A stretch of DNA of 64,000 nt, taken from Clostridia bacterium (GTDB lineage Bacteria; Bacillota; Clostridia; Oscillospirales; Butyricicoccaceae). The position numbers were made by a program, and so were the translations under genes. The notes under the pieces were generated by a model. That model had not been told where the DNA came from. It saw only the letters and a list, made by a program, of their open reading frames with translations, and searched no databases. Location: positions 1 through 64,000 of the forward strand of contig JAFTDT010000096.1 in NCBI GenBank assembly GCA_017453985.1, given 5' to 3'. The number at the start of each line of letters is the position of its first letter. Position 1 is the first letter of the stretch. Positions 44,961-53,706 of the stretch are shown here, piece after piece.

Positions 44961-46100
44961 ATGAAAAAACTTTTGTGCATATTGCTTGCGGTAATTATGA
45001 TAGCGGTCATATCCGCGCCGTGTGCGGCGGAGCCGGAGGATACGCTGGGCGTGAGCTGTCCGTCGGCGGTGCTGATGCACCCGTCGGGCAAGGTGCTGTA
45101 TGAAAAAAACAGTCATGAGCGGCTTGCGCCGGCAAGCGTTACCAAGGTGATGACGCTGCTGCTGGTGATGGAGGCGCTGGAGGCGGGACAGATATCGCTG
45201 GAGGAGCCTGTGACCGGCTCTGCACACGCCAGCAGCATGGGTGGCAGCCAGATATGGCTGGAGGCGGGCGAGCAGCTTACGGTGGACGAGATGATAAAAT
45301 GCGTGGTCGTGGTCTCGGCGAATGACTGCTCCGTGGCGTTGGCAGAGCACATCGCGGGTACCGAGGAGGCGTTTGTGGCGAGAATGAACGAGCGCGCCGT
45401 GGAGCTGGGCATGAACGACACTCATTTCGTGAATTGCTGCGGACTCGACGCGGAGGGACACCTCACCACGGCTTATGATATCGCGCTGATGTCGGCAGAG
45501 CTGCTCAAACACGAAAAAATAAAGGACTATACCCTCATTTGGCAGGACAGCATACGCGGCGGCAGCTCGCTGCTGACTAATACCAATAAACTTGTAAAAA
45601 CCTATGAGGGTATAACCGGGCTAAAGACCGGCTCGACCTCGACCGCGGGCTTCTGCCTTTCCGCCTCGGCGGAGAGGGACGGATTGGAGCTGATCGCTGT
45701 GGTGATGAAGGGCGAAACGAGCGCAAAGCGCAACGCGGACGTGACCGCGATGCTCAACTACGGCTTTGCAACATTTGCCTCTGCCGAGCTGACAAGCGAC
45801 AGACCGATAATGCCGGTTCCGGTGGAGCTTGGAAAAATAAGCGAGGTCGCCTGCGAGCTGCAGCACACGGATCCGATCGTTATCGAAAAATATCTGCTCG
45901 GCTCGCTGGAAAAGGAGATCGTGCTGGCAGAAAGCCTGACGGCGCCGGTGCAGAAGGGCGACACGGCGGGTGAGATGCGGGTAAGATCGCAGGGCGAGGT
46001 GATACTGACCGTGCCGATAGTCACCGCGGCAGAGGTGGAGCGAATAGGGCTTCTTGACATATTTTCCGCACTCATGCGCGCCGCCTGCATGAAAAAATGA
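44961..46100 (+). CDS. D-alanyl-D-alanine carboxypeptidase (peptidase S11, DacF-like)
   Basis: The 379-residue protein has a signal peptide (about 1-21) and the S11 active-site motifs: SVTK with nucleophile Ser59 and Lys62, SAND (SxN) near residue 118 and KTG in LKTGSTSTAG. A C-terminal PBP5-type domain follows, and the last 20 residues are hydrophobic/amphipathic, as in membrane-anchored DD-carboxypeptidases. It trims the terminal D-Ala of peptidoglycan stem peptides and so controls cross-linking. DacF is the sporulation member in Bacillus; whether this is the vegetative or sporulation type is not clear. The ATG at 44961 follows GGAGGAGCG. Confidence 0.92.
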   Translation: MKKLLCILLAVIMIAVISAPCAAEPEDTLGVSCPSAVLMHPSGKVLYEKNSHERLAPASVTKVMTLLLVMEALEAGQISLEEPVTGSAHASSMGGSQIWLEAGEQLTVDEMIKCVVVVSANDCSVALAEHIAGTEEAFVARMNERAVELGMNDTHFVNCCGLDAEGHLTTAYDIALMSAELLKHEKIKDYTLIWQDSIRGGSSLLTNTNKLVKTYEGITGLKTGSTSTAGFCLSASAERDGLELIAVVMKGETSAKRNADVTAMLNYGFATFASAELTSDRPIMPVPVELGKISEVACELQHTDPIVIEKYLLGSLEKEIVLAESLTAPVQKGDTAGEMRVRSQGEVILTVPIVTAAEVERIGLLDIFSALMRAACMKK

Positions 46101-46131
46101 AAAATTTAATTGCTTATTCACAAAAAACTCA

Positions 46132-46160
46132 TTGCCCCTTTTGCGGATACATGTTATCAT
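46132..46160 (+). promoter_or_regulatory. Extended -10 promoter for the small P-loop gene
   Basis: TTGCCC (46132-46137), a 17-base spacer and TATCAT (46155-46160) with TGT directly before it (extended -10). Confidence 0.7.
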
Positions 46161-46206
46161 AAAGAAGAGCGAACATATCCCATAAAATTACAAGGAGGAG
46201 ATTTTT

Positions 46207-46620
46207 ATGGTTAAGGTAATTATGGGTAAACGCGGGAGCGGCAAGACAAAACAGGTCATCGATCTGGTAAATCAGGCGGTACATGAGGAGGCGGGCAACG
46301 TAGTCTGCGTGGAGAAGGGACAGAATTTGCGCTTCAACGTCAAATACAGCGCAAAGCTCATCGACGTTTCCGAATATCCGATGGAGCTCAGCTACGAGTC
46401 TTTGATGTCGTTCATATGCGGTCTTTACTCAGGAAATTATGATATCACACATGTCTTTATAGACAGTCTCTATAAAATAACCGGCATGGACGACGACGCC
46501 AAGGCGGGCGCTTTCCTTGCCAGACTGGATAAGTTTTCCGAGACTACGGGAGTGAAGTTCACCATCACGATCAGCGCAGGCATAGAAGAAGCGGATGAAT
46601 CCATAAGCAAATATTTCTGA
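46207..46620 (+). CDS. Small P-loop protein of unknown function
   Basis: The 137-residue protein starts with a Walker A motif, IMGKRGSGKTKQ (about residues 5-16), and has a hydrophobic strand ending in Asp, THVFIDSL, which could serve as Walker B. It seems to be a minimal nucleotide-binding domain with no effector domain and no signal peptide. I do not recognise a named family. AAGGAGGAGA precedes the ATG, and promoter and terminator flank it on both sides, so it is a single-gene unit. Confidence 0.75.
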   Translation: MVKVIMGKRGSGKTKQVIDLVNQAVHEEAGNVVCVEKGQNLRFNVKYSAKLIDVSEYPMELSYESLMSFICGLYSGNYDITHVFIDSLYKITGMDDDAKAGAFLARLDKFSETTGVKFTITISAGIEEADESISKYF

Positions 46621-46633
46621 TATTTTAATTTTG

Positions 46634-46663
46634 ATCCGTCTCCGCATGGGGACGGATTTTTTT
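46634..46663 (+). terminator. Terminator after the small P-loop gene
   Basis: ATCCGTCTCC (46634-46643) pairs with GGGGACGGAT (46648-46657) with one wobble around GCAT, followed by seven T. The -35 box of the next promoter starts at 46665, directly after it. Confidence 0.88.
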
Positions 46664-46664
46664 G

Positions 46665-46693
46665 TTTGAAAATACGGAATAATGTGGTACAAT
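46665..46693 (+). promoter_or_regulatory. Extended -10 promoter placing the transcript start at the ATG
   Basis: TTTGAA (46665-46670), a 17-base spacer and TACAAT (46688-46693), with TGG as extended -10. The expected transcription start is close to 46700, which is the A of the start codon of the next gene. Confidence 0.65.
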
Positions 46694-46699
46694 CATAGT

Positions 46700-48058
46700 A
46701 TGAAGAATGGAAAACTCAAAAAACTGATATTGACGGCTTTGGTATTATTGCTGACGACAGGCTGTGCCGCGGTATACGGCGACGGTCTTCTTTCTCTGCC
46801 CAAGCTTCCCGGAGAATACCTGCAATTGCAGAACCGGCTTGACGAGGTGCTGTCCTCGGGGGCGGTGTATGCGGTGGCAGAGACGGGCGCCGATCGTCAG
46901 GCGGTGCAGATGGTCGATATCGACGGCGACAGCGACGACGAGGTCATCGCCTTTTTCCGCAATGCCTCCGGCGTGTATTCCGTGTACGTGTTCAAATACG
47001 ACGGCAGCGATTATGTGCAGATCGGCTATGCTGAGGGCTACGGAACCTCGCTGCATTCCGTCAGCTATCCGATGCTTGCCGACGGCAGCATGGCGATAGC
47101 TCTTTCGTGGGGCTTTGATGAGGCGACCACCTTCGGAATGACGGTATTCGGCTTCAACGAGAATAACATGTACAGCATGCTTGACGTGAGATATTCCAGT
47201 ACGCTGATCGGAGATATCAACAATGACCTGACGGACGAGCTTTCGTTTGTCGTGCGCGATAGCATGACGGGGCGCTATAAAGCAAACATATACGCACTCA
47301 AAGGAGATATGTATTCGCTGGTCTATGAGGCGGAGCTGTGCATCGAGCTGAAGTCCGTGTCCAATATGCGGATCGGCACGGCGGAGCGAGGCTTTACGGC
47401 GCTGTTTATCGACAGCAGCGCGAGCGGAGGCGGATATGTGACCGATGTGGTACGCTTCACAGGCACAACGGCAGTGAATGATACGCTGGACAGCGCAAGC
47501 GGCTCCGGCATGGCGACATGGCGGCAGATATCCGTTTCTTCGGCGGATATCGACGGCGACGGATATGTGGAGGTGCCGGTATCGCGGCACACTGAGGCGT
47601 CGGCGATCGGAGGGGACCTGCGGTACAGACTGTCCTGGTGCAGCTTCCGCGACGGGCAGATGATGGGCAAGAAGGCAGAGACCTTTCATGACACCGCAAG
47701 CGGCTGGTACTTTGTCTGGCCTGACAAATGGCGGGATACGGTGATGCCGCAGAGCATAAACACTGTGTATTCCTCGGCGGTATCGTTTTATGTGCCGACC
47801 TTGGCAAACAATCAGAGCGGAAACGGATATGAGGAGCCGGAGCATGCGACGCTGCTGACTATATACTGCTTTTCGGGAGACAATCGCGCGGAATATGTGC
47901 AGCTTTACAGCAATCTGAAGATACTTCGGGCGACGGCGAAGGAGATATACTGCTACAGCATTCCGGATGGCGAGGCATCACCGCTGAGGCTGACGGAAGA
48001 AGAAGTGCTGCGGAGCTTTTATGTGATCGAGAAAAATTGGTTAGTGGAGGGACGTTGA
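46700..48058 (+). CDS. FG-GAP/VCBS-like repeat lipoprotein
   Basis: The 452-residue protein has a lipoprotein signal ending LLTTGC (Cys22). Repeated Asp-rich segments, QMVDIDGDSDDEVIAF, GDINNDLTDELSF and SADIDGDGYVEVPV, resemble the calcium-binding loops of FG-GAP/VCBS beta-propeller repeats. I assign no precise function. It would sit on the outer face of the membrane. Because it directly precedes a two-component system (2 bases), it may be an extracellular sensor partner. No ribosome site lies before the ATG at 46700; translation may be leaderless. A start at 46682 would lie on the -10 box. Confidence 0.8.
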   Translation: MKNGKLKKLILTALVLLLTTGCAAVYGDGLLSLPKLPGEYLQLQNRLDEVLSSGAVYAVAETGADRQAVQMVDIDGDSDDEVIAFFRNASGVYSVYVFKYDGSDYVQIGYAEGYGTSLHSVSYPMLADGSMAIALSWGFDEATTFGMTVFGFNENNMYSMLDVRYSSTLIGDINNDLTDELSFVVRDSMTGRYKANIYALKGDMYSLVYEAELCIELKSVSNMRIGTAERGFTALFIDSSASGGGYVTDVVRFTGTTAVNDTLDSASGSGMATWRQISVSSADIDGDGYVEVPVSRHTEASAIGGDLRYRLSWCSFRDGQMMGKKAETFHDTASGWYFVWPDKWRDTVMPQSINTVYSSAVSFYVPTLANNQSGNGYEEPEHATLLTIYCFSGDNRAEYVQLYSNLKILRATAKEIYCYSIPDGEASPLRLTEEEVLRSFYVIEKNWLVEGR

Positions 48059-48060
48059 CG

Positions 48061-48747
48061 ATGGCAAAAAAGGTATTGGTGCTTGAGGATGAGGAAAATA
48101 TACGCAGCTTTGTGGTAATAAATTTAAAGCGCGCGGGCTATGACACCGTGGAGTTTGGGCTGGGCGCGGATGCGGAGGAATATCTGCGGAGCCACGGAGA
48201 CGTGGCGATCGCCGTGCTCGATGTGATGCTGCCGGACATAAACGGCTTTGAGGTATGCCGCGCCATACGCGGCATGGGCAGCAAGATCGGCATCATCATG
48301 CTCACCGCCATGGCGCAGGAGAGCGACCGCGTCACCGGACTGATGACCGGCGCCGATGATTATGTTACCAAGCCGTTTTCCGTGGTGGAGCTGGTGGCGC
48401 GGGTGGATGCGCTGTACAGACGCATGTACGGCGCGGCGTTCTTTTCCGAGACCATCGTTTCAGGCGAATACGAGCTTGATCTGCGCAGCCGCGAGCTGCG
48501 CTGCGAGGGGAAAAAGGTAGAGCTGACGCAGGTGGAGTATCTTATAATGAAGACCTTTTTGGAAAATCCCGGCAAGGCGCTGTCGAGAGACGATATCATG
48601 GAGAGCGTATGGGGAAAGGACTATCAGGGCGACCTGAAGGTTGTTGATGTAAATATACGGCGGCTGCGGCTGAAGATAGAGACAAACGCCGCCATGCCCA
48701 AGCATATAATCACCATATGGGGCTACGGCTATAAGTGGGAGGTCTGA
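48061..48747 (+). CDS. Response regulator (OmpR/PhoB family)
   Basis: The 228-residue protein has a receiver domain (acidic pocket EDEE near residue 9-12, phospho-acceptor Asp54 in LDVMLPDI, Lys104 in TKPF) and a C-terminal winged-helix domain of the OmpR type, ending with the typical GYGYKWEV. GGAGGGA precedes the ATG. It is followed by its probable cognate histidine kinase after 25 bases. Target genes are unknown. Confidence 0.93.
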   Translation: MAKKVLVLEDEENIRSFVVINLKRAGYDTVEFGLGADAEEYLRSHGDVAIAVLDVMLPDINGFEVCRAIRGMGSKIGIIMLTAMAQESDRVTGLMTGADDYVTKPFSVVELVARVDALYRRMYGAAFFSETIVSGEYELDLRSRELRCEGKKVELTQVEYLIMKTFLENPGKALSRDDIMESVWGKDYQGDLKVVDVNIRRLRLKIETNAAMPKHIITIWGYGYKWEV

Positions 48748-48772
48748 GCCTGTTTCGGGGCGGAGTTTTGCA

Positions 48773-50239
48773 ATGGCGAAAAAGAACGGCGGACAAACTA
48801 AAGACAGGTCCCGCAAGGCATTTCTGGCAAGCGGGATAAAGCGGCGCTGGTTCATCAACAATGTCAGCGTCATGCTTATTGTCGTCATTCTGCTGGCAGT
48901 GATGGCGGCGATAATCCTCAATCAGTATTACTACGGCTCGGTGCGCTCCAATCTTGAGATGCGCGCCAATACGACGTCCAGATATCTCAACCGTTATATG
49001 GGCTCAAGCTACAGCGAGTTTTACGAATATTCGCGCAGCATGGTAAAGGATTTCAGCGACGCGGACAAGGTGGAGATGCAGATACTTGACGAATACGGCA
49101 GGGTGATGTTTTCGTCGATCGGACTCACTGCCGGCTTCATACCCTCCACCGGAGAGGTGAGCGAGGCGCTGAAGCGTCAGGAGACCGTGACGTATAACGG
49201 ATATGATATCCTGACAGGGGAAAAGGTCATGGCGACCACCTCGCCGATCTTTTACAGCAGCGGACGCACGATCGGCGCGGTGAGATATGTCACCTCAATG
49301 AAGATAGTGGAAAAGCAGCTTGGAAAAATATATCTTCTGCTCGCAGGAGGCGTGGTGGGGATAATGCTGCTGCTGATAAGCTCAAATATATATTTTCTCA
49401 GGTCCATAGTAAACCCGGTGATAAGGATCAACCAGCTTGCGCAAAAGATCACCGGCGGACAGTACGGCGTCCGGCTGGACGTGGAGTTCAACGACGAGAT
49501 CGGCGAGCTGTGCATGACGCTCAATAACATGTCGGAGGAGCTTGCGCGCATGGACAAGCTGAAGAACGACTTCATTTCCTCCGTTTCGCACGAGCTGCGG
49601 ACGCCGCTCACGGCGATAAACGGCTGGGCGGAGACGGTGGCAAACGATTTGGACGATCCGGAGATCGCCCGCTCCGGTCTGGAGATAATCAGGAACGAGA
49701 CTCTGCGTCTGTCGCAGATGGTCGAGGAGATGCTGGACTTTTCCCGCATCGAGAGCGGCGGACTCAAGCTGCAAACCGAACTGTTCGACCTTCGCGGCGA
49801 TTTGTACGACGCGGTGTTCGTATATACGGATATGCTGAAAAAGGAGGGCGTGGCAATACATTACGACGAGCCGGACGAGCCCATTATGGTGTTTGCGGAT
49901 AAAAACAGGCTCAAGCAGGTGTTTTTGAATATCATTGACAATGCCGCCAAATACGGCAAGGACGGCGGCAAGGTAGATATAACGATCAAAAATGACGGAG
50001 ATATGGGTCTGGTAAGCATACGCGACTATGGGCAGGGCATACCGGAAAACGAGCTGCCGTTTGTAAAGGAGAAGTTCTTTAAGGGCAGCGCAAGAGGCAG
50101 AGGCACTGGCATAGGGCTGGCGGTGTGCAATGAGATAATGACTCTGCATGGCGGGACCCTTGATATAAACAGTGTTTACGGGGAGGGCACAGAGGCTGTG
50201 ATATCGCTCCCGATATATAAAGAAGCGGACGGAGACTGA
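48773..50239 (+). CDS. Sensor histidine kinase
   Basis: The 488-residue protein has two membrane segments (about residues 28-50 and 185-207) enclosing an extracytoplasmic sensor domain. A HAMP domain (about 205-260), a HisKA domain with VSHELRTPLTAINGW (phospho-acceptor His273) and a HATPase domain with N-box and G-box (GRGTGIGLAV) follow. It forms a two-component pair with the upstream regulator. The extracellular domain is PAS/Cache-like in size but I cannot name its ligand; the preceding lipoprotein could act with it. yqhQ follows after 4 bases. Confidence 0.93.
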   Translation: MAKKNGGQTKDRSRKAFLASGIKRRWFINNVSVMLIVVILLAVMAAIILNQYYYGSVRSNLEMRANTTSRYLNRYMGSSYSEFYEYSRSMVKDFSDADKVEMQILDEYGRVMFSSIGLTAGFIPSTGEVSEALKRQETVTYNGYDILTGEKVMATTSPIFYSSGRTIGAVRYVTSMKIVEKQLGKIYLLLAGGVVGIMLLLISSNIYFLRSIVNPVIRINQLAQKITGGQYGVRLDVEFNDEIGELCMTLNNMSEELARMDKLKNDFISSVSHELRTPLTAINGWAETVANDLDDPEIARSGLEIIRNETLRLSQMVEEMLDFSRIESGGLKLQTELFDLRGDLYDAVFVYTDMLKKEGVAIHYDEPDEPIMVFADKNRLKQVFLNIIDNAAKYGKDGGKVDITIKNDGDMGLVSIRDYGQGIPENELPFVKEKFFKGSARGRGTGIGLAVCNEIMTLHGGTLDINSVYGEGTEAVISLPIYKEADGD

Positions 50240-50243
50240 GAAT

Positions 50244-51167
50244 ATGGATAAAAAAACAACGATAGGCGGACAGGCGCTGCTGGAGGGCATACTTATGCGC
50301 GGACCCTCGCGGTCTGCGATAGTCGTGCGCAAGCCGGACGGCGAGCTGGCGGTGAAGATCGACGAGGTCGGCAGTGCAAGCAAGCTGAAGATAGGCAGGC
50401 TGCCGCTGGTGCGCGGCGTGGTAAATTTCTTCAATTCGATGAGATACGGCATGAACGCGATAACCTATTCGGCAAGCTTTGCCGAGGAGGACACGGCGGA
50501 GCCGGAGGGAAGGATTGAAAATTGGCTGAACGAAAAGCTCGGAAATGAAAAGGTGGAAAAGGCGCTGATGGGGCTTGCGGTCGTTTTCGGCATCGCCATA
50601 CCGATAGTGCTGTTTTTCATGCTGCCGACGCTGATCGCGGGGCTGTTCGGTGAAGGACTGCCGAATATCGTGCGCAATCTTGTCGAGGGCTTGGTGCGGA
50701 TAATCATCTTCGTGCTTTTCATATACGTCACCTCCAAGCAGAAGGATATGCGCAGAACGTACATGTATCACGGCGCGGAGCATAAGACCATCGCCTGCTA
50801 CGAGGCAGGCGAGGAGCTGACGGTGGATAATGTGCGCCGTCACAGCCGCTTTCATCCGCGCTGCGGCACAAGCTTTTTGTTTGTCGTGATGATCATCAGC
50901 ATACTGTTCACCTCGCTGTTCACGTGGAAGGATCCGCTTGTCCGCGTGCTTATCAGGCTGGCGCTGCTGCCGCTGATAGTCGCCGTCAGCTATGAGGTAA
51001 ACCGATTTGCCGGCAGGCACGACAACCGCTTCACCATGCTGCTGCGCGCGCCGGGGCTTCTCATGCAGCGGCTTACCACTAATGAGCCGGACGACAGCAT
51101 GATTGAGGTCGGGATAGAGTCGCTGCGTCTCGTTATCCCGGAGAACGAAGACGAGGACAGGTGGTAA
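50244..51167 (+). CDS. DUF1385 family membrane protein (YqhQ)
   Basis: The 307-residue protein starts TTIGGQALLEGILMRGPSRS and contains YHGAEHKTIACYEAGEELT and HPRCGTSFLFVVMIISI, all diagnostic of YqhQ/DUF1385. It has four to five hydrophobic segments; the His and Cys pairs suggest metal binding. Its function is unknown. In many Clostridia it stands directly before prmC and prfA; here prmC follows by 1 base, but prfA has moved about 9.6 kb away. Confidence 0.9.
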   Translation: MDKKTTIGGQALLEGILMRGPSRSAIVVRKPDGELAVKIDEVGSASKLKIGRLPLVRGVVNFFNSMRYGMNAITYSASFAEEDTAEPEGRIENWLNEKLGNEKVEKALMGLAVVFGIAIPIVLFFMLPTLIAGLFGEGLPNIVRNLVEGLVRIIIFVLFIYVTSKQKDMRRTYMYHGAEHKTIACYEAGEELTVDNVRRHSRFHPRCGTSFLFVVMIISILFTSLFTWKDPLVRVLIRLALLPLIVAVSYEVNRFAGRHDNRFTMLLRAPGLLMQRLTTNEPDDSMIEVGIESLRLVIPENEDEDRW

Positions 51168-51168
51168 T

Positions 51169-52026
51169 ATGGTCAAGACGCTCGGCGACGCATATCTTGA
51201 CGTTCGCAATATCTTGCGTAAGGCGGGAATGGCCGGCTTTCAGATCGAGGCGAGGGAGCTGGTCTGCTGTGCGCTGAAGCTCAGCCGGGACGACTTCCAT
51301 CATAAGAAGGATATGCTGGTGTTTCAGAAGGACGCGGATGAGATAGAGCGGCTGGTGCAGCTGCGGCTGTCCGGCACTCCAGTGCAGTATATAACCGGAG
51401 AATGGGATTTTTACGGGCTGAACTTCATCATAAGCCGCGATACGCTCATACCGCGCGCCGATACGGAAACGCTGGTCGGCTGCGGCATAGAGTTTATGGA
51501 AAAACGCAGCAAGGGGCGGGTGCTCGACCTTTGCTGCGGCTGCGGCTGCGTGGGGATAGCGGTGCTCAAAAACATATCGACCGCCGCGACCGGCGTTTTC
51601 GCGGATATTTCCGAGCCGGCGCTGCATATCACGCGCCGCAATTTGGCGCGTCACATGCTGACCGCCCGCGCCGTTACAGTCAAGACCGACGCGCTGCGCG
51701 AGCGGGACAAGCTGCTGGCGGAATACAATCTCATACTGTGCAACCCGCCGTACATACCCGCGGGAGAAATGGACGGGCTGGACAGAGAAGTGCGCGAGGA
51801 GCCGTATCTGGCGCTCTGCGGCGGCGAGGACGGACTGGACTTCTACCGCGCGATAAGCCGCAATTACAAGGCGGCGCTGCTCAAGGGCGGCGCGCTGATG
51901 TTTGAGGTCGGGCAGGGGCAGTACTGGGACGTGATGGAGATAATGGAGGAGCAGGGTTATACGGAGCTGCGCTACGTCAGCGATCTCAACGGCGTGGAAA
52001 GGGTAGTCATCGGGATATCACAGTGA
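51169..52026 (+). CDS. prmC: Release factor N5-glutamine methyltransferase PrmC
   Basis: The 285-residue SAM methyltransferase has a helical N-terminal substrate domain (with PVQYITGEWDFYGL), the SAM loop VLDLCCGCGCVGIAV and the catalytic NPPYIP. It methylates the Gln of the GGQ motif in release factors 1 and 2; its partner PrfA is encoded at 61628. The C-rich variant of the SAM loop (CCGCGCVG) replaces the more usual GTGSG. The gene ends 106 bases before recA, just before a LexA box. Confidence 0.94.
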   Translation: MVKTLGDAYLDVRNILRKAGMAGFQIEARELVCCALKLSRDDFHHKKDMLVFQKDADEIERLVQLRLSGTPVQYITGEWDFYGLNFIISRDTLIPRADTETLVGCGIEFMEKRSKGRVLDLCCGCGCVGIAVLKNISTAATGVFADISEPALHITRRNLARHMLTARAVTVKTDALRERDKLLAEYNLILCNPPYIPAGEMDGLDREVREEPYLALCGGEDGLDFYRAISRNYKAALLKGGALMFEVGQGQYWDVMEIMEEQGYTELRYVSDLNGVERVVIGISQ

Positions 52027-52029
52027 TGA

Positions 52030-52043
52030 CGAACAAATGTTTG
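52030..52043 (+). promoter_or_regulatory. LexA (SOS) box upstream of recA
   Basis: CGAACAAATGTTTG matches the Gram-positive LexA palindrome (CGAAC, four bases, GTTCG) with one change, a T for C in the right half. It overlaps the -35 box of the recA promoter, the expected position for repression that is lifted by DNA damage. Confidence 0.82.
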
Positions 52044-52069
52044 CTTTTTGTGAAAAGTTGTGTTAGAAT
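52041..52069 (+). promoter_or_regulatory. Extended -10 promoter of recA
   Basis: TTGCTT (52041-52046), a 17-base spacer and TAGAAT (52064-52069) with TGT before it. The -35 box shares bases with the LexA box. Confidence 0.78.
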
Positions 52070-52131
52070 GTATTTGACGGGATATTTATGTCCGAAAAAA
52101 TAAAATATAATGGGCAGGAGAGGTGTTACAT

Positions 52132-53229
52132 ATGGACAAGAAAAAGGCTCTGGAGACAGCTCTGCAGCAGCTTGAAAAGCAATTTGGCAAGGGCACGGTC
52201 ATGCGGCTGGGCGAGAACCCGGCGATGAATGTGGAGACGATATCGACAGGCTCCATCTCGCTGGACGCGGCGCTTGGCATCGGAGGCGTCCCGCGCGGAC
52301 GCATAATCGAGATATACGGTCCTGAGAGCAGCGGTAAGACCACCGTGGCTCTGCACATAGTCGCGTCTGCGCAGAAAGCGGGCGGAGATGCGGCATTCAT
52401 CGACGCAGAGCATGCGCTCGACCCTGTCTACGCCAAGGCGCTGGGCGTCGATACGGACAGCCTGCTCATCTCGCAGCCGGACACCGGCGAGCAGGCGCTG
52501 GAAATAGCCGAGGCACTGGTGCGCTCCGGAGCCATCGACGTGCTGGTGGTGGACTCCGTCGCCGCGCTCGTGCCGCGTGCCGAGATAGAGGGCGAGATGG
52601 GAGACAGCTTTGTGGGGCTGCATGCCCGCCTGATGTCGCAGGCGCTGCGCAAGCTGGCAGGCGCCATCGCAAAGTCCAACTGCGTTGTGGTATTTATCAA
52701 TCAGCTCAGAGAAAAGATTGGCGTGATATACGGCAATCCGGAGACCACCACCGGCGGCAGGGCGCTGAAATTCTATTCCAGCGTGCGCATCGAGATAAGG
52801 CGCGCCGAGCATATCAAGAGCGGCACGACGCTGCTGGGCAGCCGCACGCGGGCAAAGGTGGTAAAGAATAAGGTTGCGCCGCCCTTCAAGGAGGCGGAGT
52901 TTGACATAATGTACGGCGAGGGCATCTCCAAGACCGGAGAGCTGGTGGACATGGGCGTAAAGCTCGGTCTGGTGCAGAAGTCCGGCGCGTGGTTCTACAT
53001 AGGCGACATGAGGCTCGGACAGGGCAGAGACGCCGCCAAGCAGTATTTCAAGACCAATGAGGAAGAGGCGGACAAGCTGGAGAAGGAGATCCTTGCCAAG
53101 CTGCTCAGCACGCAGGAGGACGATAAGGAAAAAGCGGCGCCGACGCCGGCAGAGAAGCCTGCCGCAGCAAAGGCTCCTGCCGGCAAGAGCGGCATCGAGG
53201 TCTTTGCGGACGATTTTGAGGACGAATGA
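52132..53229 (+). CDS. recA: Recombinase RecA
   Basis: The 365-residue protein matches RecA throughout: Walker [10 protein letters not shown] (about residues 63-71), [16 protein letters not shown], the loop L1/L2 region and [21 protein letters not shown] Lys/Ala/Pro-rich tail ends in an acidic stretch. RecA drives homologous strand exchange and LexA cleavage. AGGAGAGG precedes the ATG at 52132. A LexA box and extended -10 promoter lie directly upstream. recX follows after 3 bases. The common Clostridia neighbour cinA is not present. Confidence 0.98.
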   Translation: MDKKKALETALQQLEKQFGKGTVMRLGENPAMNVETISTGSISLDAALGIGGVPRGRIIEIYGPESSGKTTVALHIVASAQKAGGDAAFIDAEHALDPVYAKALGVDTDSLLISQPDTGEQALEIAEALVRSGAIDVLVVDSVAALVPRAEIEGEMGDSFVGLHARLMSQALRKLAGAIAKSNCVVVFINQLREKIGVIYGNPETTTGGRALKFYSSVRIEIRRAEHIKSGTTLLGSRTRAKVVKNKVAPPFKEAEFDIMYGEGISKTGELVDMGVKLGLVQKSGAWFYIGDMRLGQGRDAAKQYFKTNEEEADKLEKEILAKLLSTQEDDKEKAAPTPAEKPAAAKAPAGKSGIEVFADDFEDE

Positions 53230-53232
53230 TAA

Positions 53233-53706
53233 ATGTCTGAGGAAAGCCGGAAAAAAGCCCTGAATACTGCGGCGAACGTGCTGCAATACAGGAACCGCAG
53301 CAGCCGCGATCTGCTGGAGCGCCTTTTGGAAAAAGGCGTGGAGGAGAGCGACGCCGAATGGGCGGTGTCGCGCCTGCAGGAGCTGGGGCTGCTGAGCGAC
53401 AGCCGATATGCCGCCGATATCGCGCGCGGCTATGCCATGCGCGGCTATGGCGCGGGCAGGGTGCGGCAGGAGCTGAGGAAGAAGCATATATCCGACGAGG
53501 ATATAGAGGCGGCAATGGAGGAGTTTACTCCCGATATGGATAAGGCGCTGGCGTTTGCGGCGGGAAAGCTTTCCCGGAAAAACGCCGACAGAAAAGACGT
53601 AAAGCGCGTGCACGACGCGCTGTTCCGCCGGGGCTTTTCCTATGAGGAAATCAGCGATATACTGCGGCGGTATACGTCGGAGCTGGAGGATAACGGTGAG
53701 CTATAA
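53233..53706 (+). CDS. recX: Regulatory protein RecX
   Basis: The 157-residue helical protein shows three RecX-type three-helix repeats, with RNRSSRDLLERLLEKGVEES, ARGYAMRGYGAGRVRQEL and FRRGFSYEEISDILR. RecX binds RecA filaments and limits their extension. It starts 3 bases after recA and overlaps rimO by 11 bases, so it is part of the SOS-controlled transcript. Confidence 0.9.
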   Translation: MSEESRKKALNTAANVLQYRNRSSRDLLERLLEKGVEESDAEWAVSRLQELGLLSDSRYAADIARGYAMRGYGAGRVRQELRKKHISDEDIEAAMEEFTPDMDKALAFAAGKLSRKNADRKDVKRVHDALFRRGFSYEEISDILRRYTSELEDNGEL

